Position numbers and translations under genes: made by a program
Part shown: positions 19,178 through 27,305 of the stretch, one piece after another
Position numbering within the stretch: position 1 is the first letter of the stretch
Layout: every line of letters begins with the position of its first letter
Notes under the pieces: model-generated
What the model saw: the letters and a program-made list of their open reading frames with translations, nothing else
Told to the model about the DNA's origin: nothing
Database searches by the model: none
Source: Hymenobacter gelipurpurascens
Lineage (GTDB): Bacteria > Bacteroidota > Bacteroidia > Cytophagales > Hymenobacteraceae
NCBI RefSeq assembly: GCF_900187375.1
Contig: NZ_FYEW01000001.1
Span: forward strand, 2,604,001 to 2,668,000
Direction: 5' to 3'
Length of the DNA: 64,000 bases

Positions 19178-19834
19178 ATGACTCCTCAAACCCAACACAC
19201 GCCCGTGACAGCTACCGGCGTCAAGCGTAATTCGCTGGGCCTACGCATCTGGCACTGGTCAAATTCCGCGCTGGTATCAGTTCAGCTAATCACCATTTTA
19301 TTTATGTCGGTGATTATTAAGGTGAAAGGCTTAGCGCCCGATTTCAGCAAAGCGTTGGCCAAGCAAGGCGTGGATATTGCTCCCGAGAAGCTGCGCGGCC
19401 TCACGAGCATTGTGGCACACCGCATCTGGGACTGGCACATTTGGTTCGGTATTGCGCTGGCGGTGCTACTGGCCTACCGGGTGCTCGTAAGCTTTCAGCA
19501 GCGCGGCGGCCAGCGCACGGCGGCCAAACTAGCCCGCCTGAAAAACCGCGCTGCCCAAGGCGACTCTGAGGCCCGGCTGGGCGTATGGGTGCGCTACTCC
19601 TACCGCTTCTTCTACCTGGTGCTAACCGTGATGGTAATTACAGGTTTGATTCTCGTGTTTGAGGATTATTTCCGCGCCATCGAACACACAGCCAAGGAGA
19701 TTCATAACTTCTCGATGTATATCGTTATTGCTTTCGTGGTAGCGCATATTCTGGGCGTGTTCCGCGCTGAGGTAACGCACGAGCCCGGCATCACCTCCGA
19801 CATGATCCACGGCGGCGAACAGGTAGAGGCCTAG
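19178..19834 (+). CDS. Cytochrome b561-like (di-haem b) membrane protein
   Basis: 218 residues from the ATG at 19178; the earlier ATG at 19085 would add an unsupported tail. Four membrane helices carry paired histidines: LRIWHWSNS (helix 1), VAHRIWDWHIWFGI (helix 2), EIHNFSMY and VAHILGVF (helices 3 and 4), matching the haem b ligand pattern of the cytochrome b561 / Ni-Fe hydrogenase b-subunit family. A charged loop of about 45 residues, rich in Arg/Lys, lies between helices 2 and 3. It likely moves electrons between quinone and a periplasmic or membrane partner; no partner gene is adjacent. Confidence 0.88.
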   Translation: MTPQTQHTPVTATGVKRNSLGLRIWHWSNSALVSVQLITILFMSVIIKVKGLAPDFSKALAKQGVDIAPEKLRGLTSIVAHRIWDWHIWFGIALAVLLAYRVLVSFQQRGGQRTAAKLARLKNRAAQGDSEARLGVWVRYSYRFFYLVLTVMVITGLILVFEDYFRAIEHTAKEIHNFSMYIVIAFVVAHILGVFRAEVTHEPGITSDMIHGGEQVEA

Positions 19835-19850
19835 AACGACTTGCTACTTC

Positions 19851-19894
19851 AAAAAAGGACCGGCATGCTAAGCAAAGCATGCCAGTCCTTTTTG
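19851..19894. terminator. Terminator after the cytochrome gene
   Basis: AAAAAAGGACCGGCATGCT pairs with AGCATGCCAGTCCTTTTT with one mismatch; T-runs occur on both strands, so the DUF1990 pair converging here may use it too. Confidence 0.88.
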
Positions 19895-19940
19895 TGGTGC
19901 CGGGTAATCTGCCAAAGGCCTCTATTAGCCCGATACTAGC

Positions 19941-20669
19941 CTAGGAAGTGGCTTTGTCCATCTGCTGTTGCGCATCTTCCTGCGAGGCGGCTGGCTGCAC
20001 GGGCGGTGCCTGCTGCTGGTCAGGCGTGTGCCAGCCTTTCAGAAGCATTTCCTCCACCTGCGCCTTCAGTCTCTTGACTGATTGATTGGAGAAGCGCTTC
20101 TGCAACGTGCGGCCAAACAGCCGAAACCCGATCCAGTAGAAGGGGTTGCGGATACGGCCCGTCTGCGAGAAGGCATGAATATGGAACTTTACGCGCCCGG
20201 TAGTGAGGTTTTTATGGACGGTAAACTCAATCTGGCCGCGCTCAAAGTGGCCTTCCAGGGTGCGGTAGTTGTAGCCCCACACCTGTTCCGCTTCTCCGTT
20301 GGGCAAGGGGCGCTGCTCATCCGTTACGTTGCCAATACGCACGCCAAACCAAAACGTAAAAAACAGAAATTGCCCGCGCAGCACCATCACGCGCTGCTCC
20401 AGGGGCTGATCGGGCAGGAAAATGCCGGTAATGAGGCCGGGCGGCGGAAACGTATAATTGCGCAACACCTCGCGGGCGGCCGCCCAGGAGCCATGCGCCT
20501 CCGGGGGGCCGGGTGTTTCGGTGGGCAGTTCGGTTTCGTAGTCGTCTACATGCCAGCCGTTGGCCACAGTATATTCGGCGGCCCGGTCGAGGTCGAAGTT
20601 GACGCCGGCGTTGGCGTAGGCCTCTAAGCGGGCTTTCTGGAGTTCGTACAGAGGGGCAGATTTAGGCAT
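19941..20669 (-). CDS. DUF1990 family protein
   Basis: 242 residues. The pattern is that of DUF1990: VLRNYTFPPPGLITGIF near the start, WGYNYRTLEGHFERGQIEFTV in the middle, and KFHIHAFSQTGRIRNPFYW later. The last about 30 residues are Gln-rich and probably disordered. No enzymatic activity is known for the family. The start overlaps the end of the upstream gene by 8 bp (ATGCCTAA), so the two are probably translationally coupled. Confidence 0.8.
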   Translation of the reverse strand: MPKSAPLYELQKARLEAYANAGVNFDLDRAAEYTVANGWHVDDYETELPTETPGPPEAHGSWAAAREVLRNYTFPPPGLITGIFLPDQPLEQRVMVLRGQFLFFTFWFGVRIGNVTDEQRPLPNGEAEQVWGYNYRTLEGHFERGQIEFTVHKNLTTGRVKFHIHAFSQTGRIRNPFYWIGFRLFGRTLQKRFSNQSVKRLKAQVEEMLLKGWHTPDQQQAPPVQPAASQEDAQQQMDKATS

Positions 20670-21234
20670 CGCGCGAGACGTGGGTTTCGGAGTCTGTCTG
20701 CTTAACGGTTTCTACGTGCACAGGACCGAGAATCAGGCCGCCGCTGGCTTCGCCCACCCGCTCACAGAAGGTTTCCCAGGTTTGCTGCTGCACCCGCTTG
20801 CCCATACCCAGCGTGTCGTAGGTGAAAGCCACCAGCCCGTCGCGCGAGCGAGCCCACGAGTGAATCTCAAAGCGCACAGTATCGGGCAGCGCGGGGTGCT
20901 TCTTCAGGGAAAATCGGATGCGGCCCGCCTCAGGGTGGTTTTCCAGAGTCACGAGCTCAAAAAAGTCTTCCCCGATTTTCGATACGCGCACATCGCCATT
21001 CCAGGGGCCCAGAATCTTGATGCGGAATTCATCATCCACATTCAGCTGGTGTTCAGTGCCCTTGGCTTTGCTAAAATCAGCCAGCAGATCGGGCGAGAAG
21101 TGGGGGATGTCATTTTTCACCTGCTCAAACAGCTCAGAAATCGGGCGGCTTGGGTGCTGCACATCAATCCAGTAGCGCCGCTCAAAAAGAGGGCCGCTGC
21201 CGGTGTCGGCGGTTTGCTCGGGTTTGTTGCTCAT
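20662..21234 (-). CDS. DUF1990-related protein, partner of the downstream gene
   Basis: 190 residues from the ATG at 21234; the longer frame to 21375 would run into the divergent promoter region. Its C-terminal half (FEIHSWARSRDGLVAFTYDT, then LGMGKRVQQQTWETF) resembles the second protein usually paired with DUF1990. It overlaps the downstream DUF1990 gene by 8 bp. Function is unknown. It starts about 150 bp from the divergent endonuclease V gene. Confidence 0.7.
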   Translation of the reverse strand: MSNKPEQTADTGSGPLFERRYWIDVQHPSRPISELFEQVKNDIPHFSPDLLADFSKAKGTEHQLNVDDEFRIKILGPWNGDVRVSKIGEDFFELVTLENHPEAGRIRFSLKKHPALPDTVRFEIHSWARSRDGLVAFTYDTLGMGKRVQQQTWETFCERVGEASGGLILGPVHVETVKQTDSETHVSRDA

Positions 21235-21385
21235 AGCGAAGGGAGTACGGAGAGTTCTAGGCCACCTAACGTGCGCGTTGGAGCCGGGGTTAGCGTAGCG
21301 CTCCGGCTTTCTCATTTGCCAGGCCACTGCCGGAACCTGCGCGGGCTTCTGCCAGTACACCAAACCTCCCCTCACTTGCTCCGCT

Positions 21386-22072
21386 ATGGCCTACTACCGC
21401 CCCTACACGCCCCCCGCCGATCCGCTCATTGTACGCGACCTGACCAACCTGCAGAACGACATGCGCGCCCGCGTGCGGCTGGAGCCGCTGGCCGCCGAGC
21501 CCACCCTCATTGCCGGCTGCGACTCCTCGTTCCCGACCCCGGAAACCATCTTATCGGTATTTATCCTGATGCGCTTTCCGTCCCTGGAAATTGTGGAGAA
21601 AGTGTACGCAACCAGCGTGGTGCAGCTGCCTTACATCCCTGGCCTGCTGTCCTTCCGCGAAGCACCCAACGTGCTACTGGCCTACGAGAAGCTGCAGCAA
21701 AAGCCCGACATCATTATGGTAGATGGCCACGGCATTGCGCACCCACGCCGCATGGGCATTGCTGCGCACTTGGGCGTACTGCTCGATAAACCTACTTTCG
21801 GCGTAGCCAAACAGAAGCTCACCGGCACATTTGTGGAGCCTGGCCTCACGAAAGGCAGCATCTCGCCGCTCCTCGATAAAAATGGGGAGCTGCTGGGCGA
21901 AGTAATCCGCAGCAAAGACAAAATCAACCCGCTGTTTGTGAGCCCCGGCCACCGCTGCGACCAGGCTACCGCTACCCGCCTCACGCTGGCCTGCCTGCGC
22001 GGCTATAAGCTCCCCGAGCCCACCCGCCTCGCCGACCATTGGGCCGAAGAGTTTAAAAAAGAAGTGCGGTAA
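21386..22072 (+). CDS. nfi: Endonuclease V (deoxyinosine 3' endonuclease)
   Basis: 228 residues. The enzyme nicks DNA near deoxyinosine and starts repair of deaminated adenine. Diagnostic motifs are AGCDSS (catalytic Asp), VQLPYIPGLLSFRE with the PYIPG wedge and catalytic Glu, and IIMVDGHGIAHPRRMGIAAH with the DGxG metal Asp. The later SPGHRCDQATA is also typical. It stands alone; its terminator begins inside the last codons of the gene. Confidence 0.96.
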   Translation: MAYYRPYTPPADPLIVRDLTNLQNDMRARVRLEPLAAEPTLIAGCDSSFPTPETILSVFILMRFPSLEIVEKVYATSVVQLPYIPGLLSFREAPNVLLAYEKLQQKPDIIMVDGHGIAHPRRMGIAAHLGVLLDKPTFGVAKQKLTGTFVEPGLTKGSISPLLDKNGELLGEVIRSKDKINPLFVSPGHRCDQATATRLTLACLRGYKLPEPTRLADHWAEEFKKEVR

Positions 22073-22094
22073 CCAGGTTACCGCACTTCTTTCT
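22060..22094 (+). terminator. Terminator overlapping the nfi stop codon
   Basis: AGAAGTGCGGTAACC (22060-22074) pairs perfectly with GGTTACCGCACTTCT (22076-22090), followed by TTCT. The left arm contains the last codons and the TAA of nfi, so a ribosome at the stop codon covers part of the stem. Confidence 0.8.
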
Positions 22095-22145
22095 AATAAG
22101 CTGCTTGAGCATTTCCCTAGGCCACTATTTCCTTCAACCAAGGAG

Positions 22146-23708
22146 CTATTTTCCGGCTGAGCCTGCGGCAGGAGCACCCAATGCTTTCAGGCGTTGCTCG
22201 GCATTGCTATTTTTGGGGTTCAGTTCCAGGGAGCGGCGGTAGTGCATGATAGCCGAAGAGGTATCCTTGTTGTTTTCATCGGCTTCACCCAGGCTATCGA
22301 AGAGGTTGAAGCTGTTAGGGTAGAGCTCGGTGCCAAGGCGGAAGATGGCTAGAGCTGCCGGCAGGTCGTGGGCGTCGCGCATCAGCTGATACCCCCAGTT
22401 ATTAAGCGCGCCTTCGGAGAGGGTAAATGCGGCGTCCTGCTGCTGCACCCGCCGGTAGATTTCCAGTGCGTGGCCGAAGCCCTCCTGGGCCAGCGCGGCT
22501 GCAAAGCCAGCCTGCGTGGGCACGGGGCCGGTTTGGGCCGGAAGGTGGTAGACCCGGGCCATATGCGCCGGTACGCCATTTTGGGCGGGTGTGCGGTTCA
22601 GGAACTGCTGGCCAGCTGGAGCTATCTTTAGGGTGGCGTTCAGGAATTCTAATGTGTAACGGCAGGTCCAGTGGTAAGCGGCTTCCACTTCGGCGCGGGA
22701 GTACTCCATGAAGTGCTCTGGTTGAGCCACGCGCAAAGCCACCGTGGAGAAATCCAGATGCTCCATGGGATTCATCACTACGTGGTATAGGTCGGCGTAC
22801 TTGGCCTCATTGAGCAGCATTGATGAGGTTTCCATCTCGTTGGCACTCAGCTCCCGCACCGATTCGGGCCGGCGCTGCACGTACAGCCACGGCACCGTGA
22901 GCTGGGTGCGCGATACGGCTTTGGTATTGTCGCGGTACTGGGTTCCATCGAAGCTGACCAACGCCTGAATGCGCGAGTCTTGGGAAGCCGCCAAGGCATT
23001 GGCGAGGCCACCCCAACTCCAGCCCGCGGCAGCTACATGGGCCATATCGGTCTGCGGTAAGCTTTGGGCATACGACAGCAGAAACGCCATATCGCGGGCC
23101 TGACTGTCGAGTCCTTCCTGGTCAAAGTTCATGAGGCTAGTGTGCGTGCCCAGGCTGCGGCTGGCCAGCACTACGTAGCCGTGGCTGGCGAGGTATTCGC
23201 ATAAGTCGGCCGCGTCGTGCGCTGTGCTGCCGCCACCGGCCGCATAAATCACTACCGGAAATTTGCCGGCAGCAGTAGCAGCATTCCGTACGGCCCACAT
23301 GCGCTGATCAAATAGTTTCTGTGCCTGCTTCTGCCCTACTCTGGCGGCCACCCACTGTAGCTTATTAGCCAAGAAAGCGTCGGTTTCTGCATCGGTTCGG
23401 GTGAAGTTCTCATCAGTAGCTTCGGTGCGCAGATAGTCCGCATACCGAATGGGAGTTCCTCCCTTCTGGGCGGGGTACCACACCAACGTCTGTACGGGCC
23501 GGGCCCGCTCGCCAGTGACTGGCTTCCCGGTTACGGCATCGGTGCGGCCTTTATAGGCCCTCGTGTAGTCATATTGTTGCACCACCCGCATTCCTACGGC
23601 GTGTGGCCCGCGCGTGAGTCCGGCAAAACCAGATTCTGCCTGCGCAACATAGCCCATACTACACAGTAGCACGAGCAGAACGATGCGAAGTATTCCAGAG
23701 CGTAACAT
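22146..23708 (-). CDS. Secreted alpha/beta hydrolase with C-terminal TPR tail
   Basis: 520 residues from the ATG at 23708, which gives a clear signal peptide (LRIVLLVLLCSMGYVAQAES). It is an acetylhydrolase/dienelactone-type enzyme: the oxyanion segment is VIYAAGGGSTAHD, the nucleophile elbow GWSWGG, and NPMEHLDFS holds the likely catalytic His. The final about 100 residues (LNNWGYQLM, LFDSLGEADENNKD, HYRRSLELNPKNSNA) are a TPR tail almost matching that of the serine hydrolase at 2957-4444. The substrate is unknown, probably esters or peptides outside the cytoplasm. Confidence 0.85.
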   Translation of the reverse strand: MLRSGILRIVLLVLLCSMGYVAQAESGFAGLTRGPHAVGMRVVQQYDYTRAYKGRTDAVTGKPVTGERARPVQTLVWYPAQKGGTPIRYADYLRTEATDENFTRTDAETDAFLANKLQWVAARVGQKQAQKLFDQRMWAVRNAATAAGKFPVVIYAAGGGSTAHDAADLCEYLASHGYVVLASRSLGTHTSLMNFDQEGLDSQARDMAFLLSYAQSLPQTDMAHVAAAGWSWGGLANALAASQDSRIQALVSFDGTQYRDNTKAVSRTQLTVPWLYVQRRPESVRELSANEMETSSMLLNEAKYADLYHVVMNPMEHLDFSTVALRVAQPEHFMEYSRAEVEAAYHWTCRYTLEFLNATLKIAPAGQQFLNRTPAQNGVPAHMARVYHLPAQTGPVPTQAGFAAALAQEGFGHALEIYRRVQQQDAAFTLSEGALNNWGYQLMRDAHDLPAALAIFRLGTELYPNSFNLFDSLGEADENNKDTSSAIMHYRRSLELNPKNSNAEQRLKALGAPAAGSAGK

Positions 23709-23771
23709 AAGAAGAAGATTGAAAAGGCTAGCAAACTCCTGATGCCCAAACATACAAACTGCTACTATGCA

Positions 23772-23789
23772 ATGCAAGGTACTTTGCAT
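23772..23789. promoter_or_regulatory. Operator-like inverted repeat upstream of the alpha/beta hydrolase gene
   Basis: ATGCAA-N6-TTGCAT forms a perfect 6-6-6 inverted repeat 64 bp upstream of the hydrolase start codon in an AT-rich region. This is a candidate repressor or activator site; no regulator is adjacent. Confidence 0.4.
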
Positions 23790-23834
23790 AAAAAAATCAA
23801 TATTCGACTCATTGTGGGCTGGCGTACCACACTG

Positions 23835-24746
23835 CTAGGCCAGTCGCTGTACTTCCGCCTGCAGCTTCGCCAATGACTCGCCTGCTTCCGACGACAGGCC
23901 TAGCAACCGAGCTACGGCGGCATACACCATCTGCGGTCCGCTAGCTTCTGCCAGTATTCCGCGCTGATGGCCGGCCTGCGTTGATTTGGAGAGCTTCTGC
24001 CCATGCTCATCCGCCAGCAAGCCGTGGTGCAGAAACTGTGTTTTCTGGAAGCCTTCCGCCTTCGGCAGGTACTGACCTAGCCACAACTGGGCGGCGGTGC
24101 TGGGCAGCAAGTCCAGCCCACGCACAATAAGCGTGGTGCCCAGTCGCACATCATCCAGCACCGAGGCTACCTGATACGCCGCTACGCCGTCCTTCTTGCG
24201 CACCACAAAATCGCCTAGCGACTGGCCTAGCGGCACCACCATAGGCCCTTGACCTAAATCAGGGAAGCTGATTTGGGCGGCTTCTGGTACGTGGGCGCGC
24301 CAGGCCACATCCGTAGCATCAATCGGCAGCTGAACGGGGCGGCAGGTGCCGGGGTAGCGGCCATCGAGCAGGGCCAGCCGGGCTAGCTCCGTGCGGGAAC
24401 AGCGGCAGGCGTAAAACAAACCGGGGTAAGTGGCCTGGGCCACTTGCAATGCGGCTTTATAGTGGCCTAGAAAGTAGCGCTGGGAATAGTGCCGCTCGAA
24501 ATCATCGGGGCCGTTGGGGCCGTGGTCGTAGTCGAGGCCGAGCCACTCCAGGGTGCGGAAGATGTTCTCTAAGTACGCGGGCCGGAACCGGGCGCGGTCC
24601 AGATCATCGATGCGCAGATGCAGCTGACCCTCGGCGCGGCGCACCAGCAGCCACGTCAGGGTAAAATTGACGGCGTTGCCGAGATGCAGAAAGCCGCTGG
24701 GCGTGGGCGCCAGGCGCGAAACAACAGGAGAAGCAGGAAATTCCAT
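23835..24746 (-). CDS. gluQ: Glutamyl-Q tRNA(Asp) synthetase
   Basis: 303 residues from the ATG at 24746; the longer frame to 24920 adds an implausible extension. The enzyme attaches glutamate to the queuosine base of tRNA(Asp). It is a truncated GluRS lacking the anticodon domain. The HIGH-like motif is APTPSGFLHLGN, the zinc-region cysteines are in YACRCSRTEL, with YPGTCRPV downstream, and the KMSKS-like motif is KLSKS. Its length fits GluQ-RS rather than full GluRS. The last codons and stop (RLA*) are formed by CTGGCCTAG. Confidence 0.92.
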   Translation of the reverse strand: MEFPASPVVSRLAPTPSGFLHLGNAVNFTLTWLLVRRAEGQLHLRIDDLDRARFRPAYLENIFRTLEWLGLDYDHGPNGPDDFERHYSQRYFLGHYKAALQVAQATYPGLFYACRCSRTELARLALLDGRYPGTCRPVQLPIDATDVAWRAHVPEAAQISFPDLGQGPMVVPLGQSLGDFVVRKKDGVAAYQVASVLDDVRLGTTLIVRGLDLLPSTAAQLWLGQYLPKAEGFQKTQFLHHGLLADEHGQKLSKSTQAGHQRGILAEASGPQMVYAAVARLLGLSSEAGESLAKLQAEVQRLA

Positions 24747-24929
24747 AGGCCAGTCGGCTGGCAAAATACAGCCTTCCGGCGCAATGCGGCCCAACCAGCG
24801 GCGCCAGGCCACTTCCCTCCTACTTCTGCAACAAGCCATTGCGGCCCTTCTCAATACATAGACTGATATAAATATTTTGGTTAAGCGAGAACTTTTGACA
24901 TTTAACCTATGTATGTACATATATTACAT

Positions 24930-24937
24930 TACCTTTG
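24930..24937 (+). promoter_or_regulatory. Candidate -7 element of the pirin promoter
   Basis: TACCTTTG matches the Bacteroidota TAnnTTTG consensus 42 bp upstream of the pirin start. No clear TTG is seen at the usual upstream distance. A TATGTACATA palindrome lies just upstream at 24912-24921, and a TGGCCTAGGCCA palindrome follows at 24951-24962. Confidence 0.45.
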
Positions 24938-24978
24938 AACCCTGAACCACTGGCCTAGGCCACTTTTCACCTTAGATT

Positions 24979-25692
24979 ATGCAAACGCTCCTTCATACCG
25001 CCGACTCTCGCGGACACGCCAGCCACGGCTGGCTCAACTCTTACCACACGTTCAGCTTCGCGGGCTACAACAACCCACAGCGCATGCATTTTGGGGTATT
25101 GCGCGTGCTGAATGATGACACCGTGGCGGCGGGAAACGGCTTCGGCACCCACCCCCACGATAACATGGAAATCATTAGTATTCCCTTGGAGGGCACGCTG
25201 GAGCACAAGGACAGCGCCGGCAACCACGGCATTATCCGGAGCGGTGATGTGCAGGTGATGAGCGCCGGCACGGGCATCGCGCACAGCGAAAAAAACCACA
25301 GCCACACGGAGCAGGTGAAGTTCTTGCAGATCTGGGTGTTCCCGAACAAGCGCAACGTACCATCTCGCTACGATCAGCAGACCTTCCGGGCCGAAGACCG
25401 CCACAACCAGTTCCAGCAGGTGCTTTCCCCGAACCCCGATGATGCCGGCGTCTGGATTCACCAGGACGCGTGGTTCCATCTGGCCGATTTTGATGCCGGT
25501 TTCGAAGCCGAGTATCAAGTGAAAAAGCCCGGTAACGGCGTGTATGTGTTTGTGCTGGAAGGCGATGCCACGGTGGCCGGCCAGGCTCTGCACCGCCGCG
25601 ACGGTTTCGGCGTATGGGACACGACTTCCTTCACCGTACAAGGCGATTCAAACACTCGCCTGTTGTTGATGGAAGTACCCATGGACCTCTAG
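24979..25692 (+). CDS. Pirin-family bicupin (YhhW-like)
   Basis: 237 residues of the pirin family, iron-binding bicupins that include quercetin dioxygenase-like enzymes. The metal-site motif is GTHPHDNMEIIS with two His and a downstream Glu; another His lies in SAGTGIAHSEKN. The start motif TADSRGHASHGWLNSYHTFS is typical. It is paralogous to the pirin at 26408-27118, and a nitroreductase lies between them. An intergenic family A repeat separates it from the nitroreductase. Confidence 0.93.
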   Translation: MQTLLHTADSRGHASHGWLNSYHTFSFAGYNNPQRMHFGVLRVLNDDTVAAGNGFGTHPHDNMEIISIPLEGTLEHKDSAGNHGIIRSGDVQVMSAGTGIAHSEKNHSHTEQVKFLQIWVFPNKRNVPSRYDQQTFRAEDRHNQFQQVLSPNPDDAGVWIHQDAWFHLADFDAGFEAEYQVKKPGNGVYVFVLEGDATVAGQALHRRDGFGVWDTTSFTVQGDSNTRLLLMEVPMDL

Positions 25693-25712
25693 GCCAGTCG
25701 GAACTGTACCGC

Positions 25713-25793
25713 TGTCATGGCGAGCCGGAGGCGAGGAAGCTGGGTTACTGGCCTAGAAGCCAACTCATATTCCTCCCTTCGGTCGGCATGACA
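25713..25793. repeat. Dispersed intergenic palindromic repeat, family A copy 2
   Basis: Starts TGTCATGGCGAG, contains CGAGGAAGCTGGGTTA and ends in GGCATGACA. It aligns with copy 1 at 14916-14993 (GTCAT..CGAG..CGAGGAA.CTGGGTTA), but its own arms pair less well. It holds one TGGCCTAG motif. Confidence 0.7.
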
Positions 25794-25825
25794 ACACTAT
25801 CATAAAATCAGCGCATCAACTTATC

Positions 25826-26404
25826 ATGAAAACTGCCGTCACCGCTTATCCTATTCAGGAGAGCATCAGCAAGCGTTGGAGCCCGCGTTCTTTCGCCCAG
25901 CAGCCCGTAGATCCGGAAACGCTCAACCAGGTGTTTGAAGCCGCTTCCTGGGCTCCCAGCGCCATGAATGAGCAGCCTTGGCGCTACATCTACGCCCATA
26001 AGTCGGACCAGGAAAGCTTCCAGAAAATGGTAGACTGCCTGCTCCCCGGCAACCAGCCCTGGGCCAAGAATGCGCCCGTCCTGATCCTGGCTCTGGCCAA
26101 AACCCACTACGATAACGGCACGCCCAACGGCGCCGCCCTTCACGACCTGGGTATGGCCAACGCCAACCTGATTACAGAAGCAACCGCGCTAGGCCTGCAC
26201 GGCCACTTCATGGGCGGCTTCGATCAGGCCAAAACCCGCGAGCTGTTTGAGCTGCCCGAGTCGCTGCAGCCGGTGGTCATCATTGCCTTGGGCTACATCG
26301 GCGAAGCCGAGCAGCTGGAGGAGCCCTTCCTGAGCCGCGAAAAGGCCCCGCGCCAGCGCAAGCACCACGCCGATATTGCTTTCCGCAACCAGTTACCCAA
26401 TTAG
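25826..26404 (+). CDS. Nitroreductase-family FMN oxidoreductase
   Basis: 192 residues, the usual length of short nitroreductase-fold enzymes. SKRWSPRSFAQQPVD carries the Arg-x-Ser-x-Arg-like FMN-contact motif, EAASWAPSAMNEQPWRYI is the second flavin motif, and VIIALGYIGE near the end is typical. It reduces nitro compounds or quinones with NAD(P)H. It is 3 bp upstream of a pirin gene, so the two form an operon. Confidence 0.93.
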   Translation: MKTAVTAYPIQESISKRWSPRSFAQQPVDPETLNQVFEAASWAPSAMNEQPWRYIYAHKSDQESFQKMVDCLLPGNQPWAKNAPVLILALAKTHYDNGTPNGAALHDLGMANANLITEATALGLHGHFMGGFDQAKTRELFELPESLQPVVIIALGYIGEAEQLEEPFLSREKAPRQRKHHADIAFRNQLPN

Positions 26405-26407
26405 GTT

Positions 26408-27118
26408 ATGCCATTTCGTATTACATCGGCCGCCGACCGTGGCCTGAAAGACATTGGGTGGCTGCAAAGCAACTTTTCGCTCAGCTTCGGCCCCTACGCC
26501 AACCCAGAGCGGGCTGGCTTTGGGCTGCTGCGCGTGTTCAACGACGATTTTGTACAGCCCGGCAACGGGTTTGGCCTGCACGCCCACGCCAACATGGAAA
26601 TCATTTCCATTATGCTGGCCGGCAGCATGAACCACATTGACTCCTTGGGCTATAAGGAGGTGGTGCACAAAGATTGGGTGCAGATTATGAGCGCCGGCAG
26701 TGGCCTACGCCACGAGGAGCACAACGTGGGCGACGACGAGGTGAACTTCCTGCAGATCTGGATTGAGCCTAAGCTGCAGAACGTGACGCCCCGCTATCAG
26801 CGCCGCCATTTCCCGCAGGAGAAGCGCCGCAACCAGCTCACCACGGTTGTCAGCAACGAGGAAGGCACGGCGCACTGCTGGATCAACCAGAACGCCAGGA
26901 TTTCGCTAGGCCACTACGAGGCCGGCCAGCACCTGGAATATGCGCTCAATCCCCTGAATAAGTGCGTGTACATCTTCGTGATGGATGGCCACCTAACCGT
27001 GAACGGCCAGGCCGTGAGCCGGCGCGAAAGCATCGGTCTCTGGGAAACCAACCTGGTGCGTATAGAGGCTACAGCCGAGAGCCAGTTTATTGTGATTGAG
27101 GCCCCCGTCAATCATTAA
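26408..27118 (+). CDS. Pirin-family bicupin, second copy
   Basis: 236 residues, paralogous to the pirin at 24979-25692. The first cupin shows GLHAHANMEIIS with the conserved His pair and Glu; SAGSGLRHEEHN carries the next His. Compared with the first copy, the N-terminal histidines are replaced (DIGWLQSNFSLSFGPY). The start is 3 bp after the nitroreductase stop. Followed by a terminator, so the transcript likely ends here. Confidence 0.9.
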   Translation: MPFRITSAADRGLKDIGWLQSNFSLSFGPYANPERAGFGLLRVFNDDFVQPGNGFGLHAHANMEIISIMLAGSMNHIDSLGYKEVVHKDWVQIMSAGSGLRHEEHNVGDDEVNFLQIWIEPKLQNVTPRYQRRHFPQEKRRNQLTTVVSNEEGTAHCWINQNARISLGHYEAGQHLEYALNPLNKCVYIFVMDGHLTVNGQAVSRRESIGLWETNLVRIEATAESQFIVIEAPVNH

Positions 27119-27140
27119 ATCCGGGCAGAAATGTCTCAGT

Positions 27141-27172
27141 AAAAAGCCTTTCCCTCACGGGAAAGGCTTTTT
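27141..27172. terminator. Terminator after the pirin/nitroreductase operon
   Basis: AAAAAGCCTTTCCC (27141-27154) pairs perfectly with GGGAAAGGCTTTTT (27159-27172) around a TCAC loop. Confidence 0.92.
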
Positions 27173-27305
27173 GCATTAAGCCCGTATAAGCGCCGCACGG
27201 CCAGTCTGGCGCAACTCTCTGATAGGTTGCAACTAGTACTAGAAAATTCGGGGCAATGTTCCGTCCTTTGTTTTATACTTCTTTCCTGCTTCCCGAATTG
27301 ACTGT

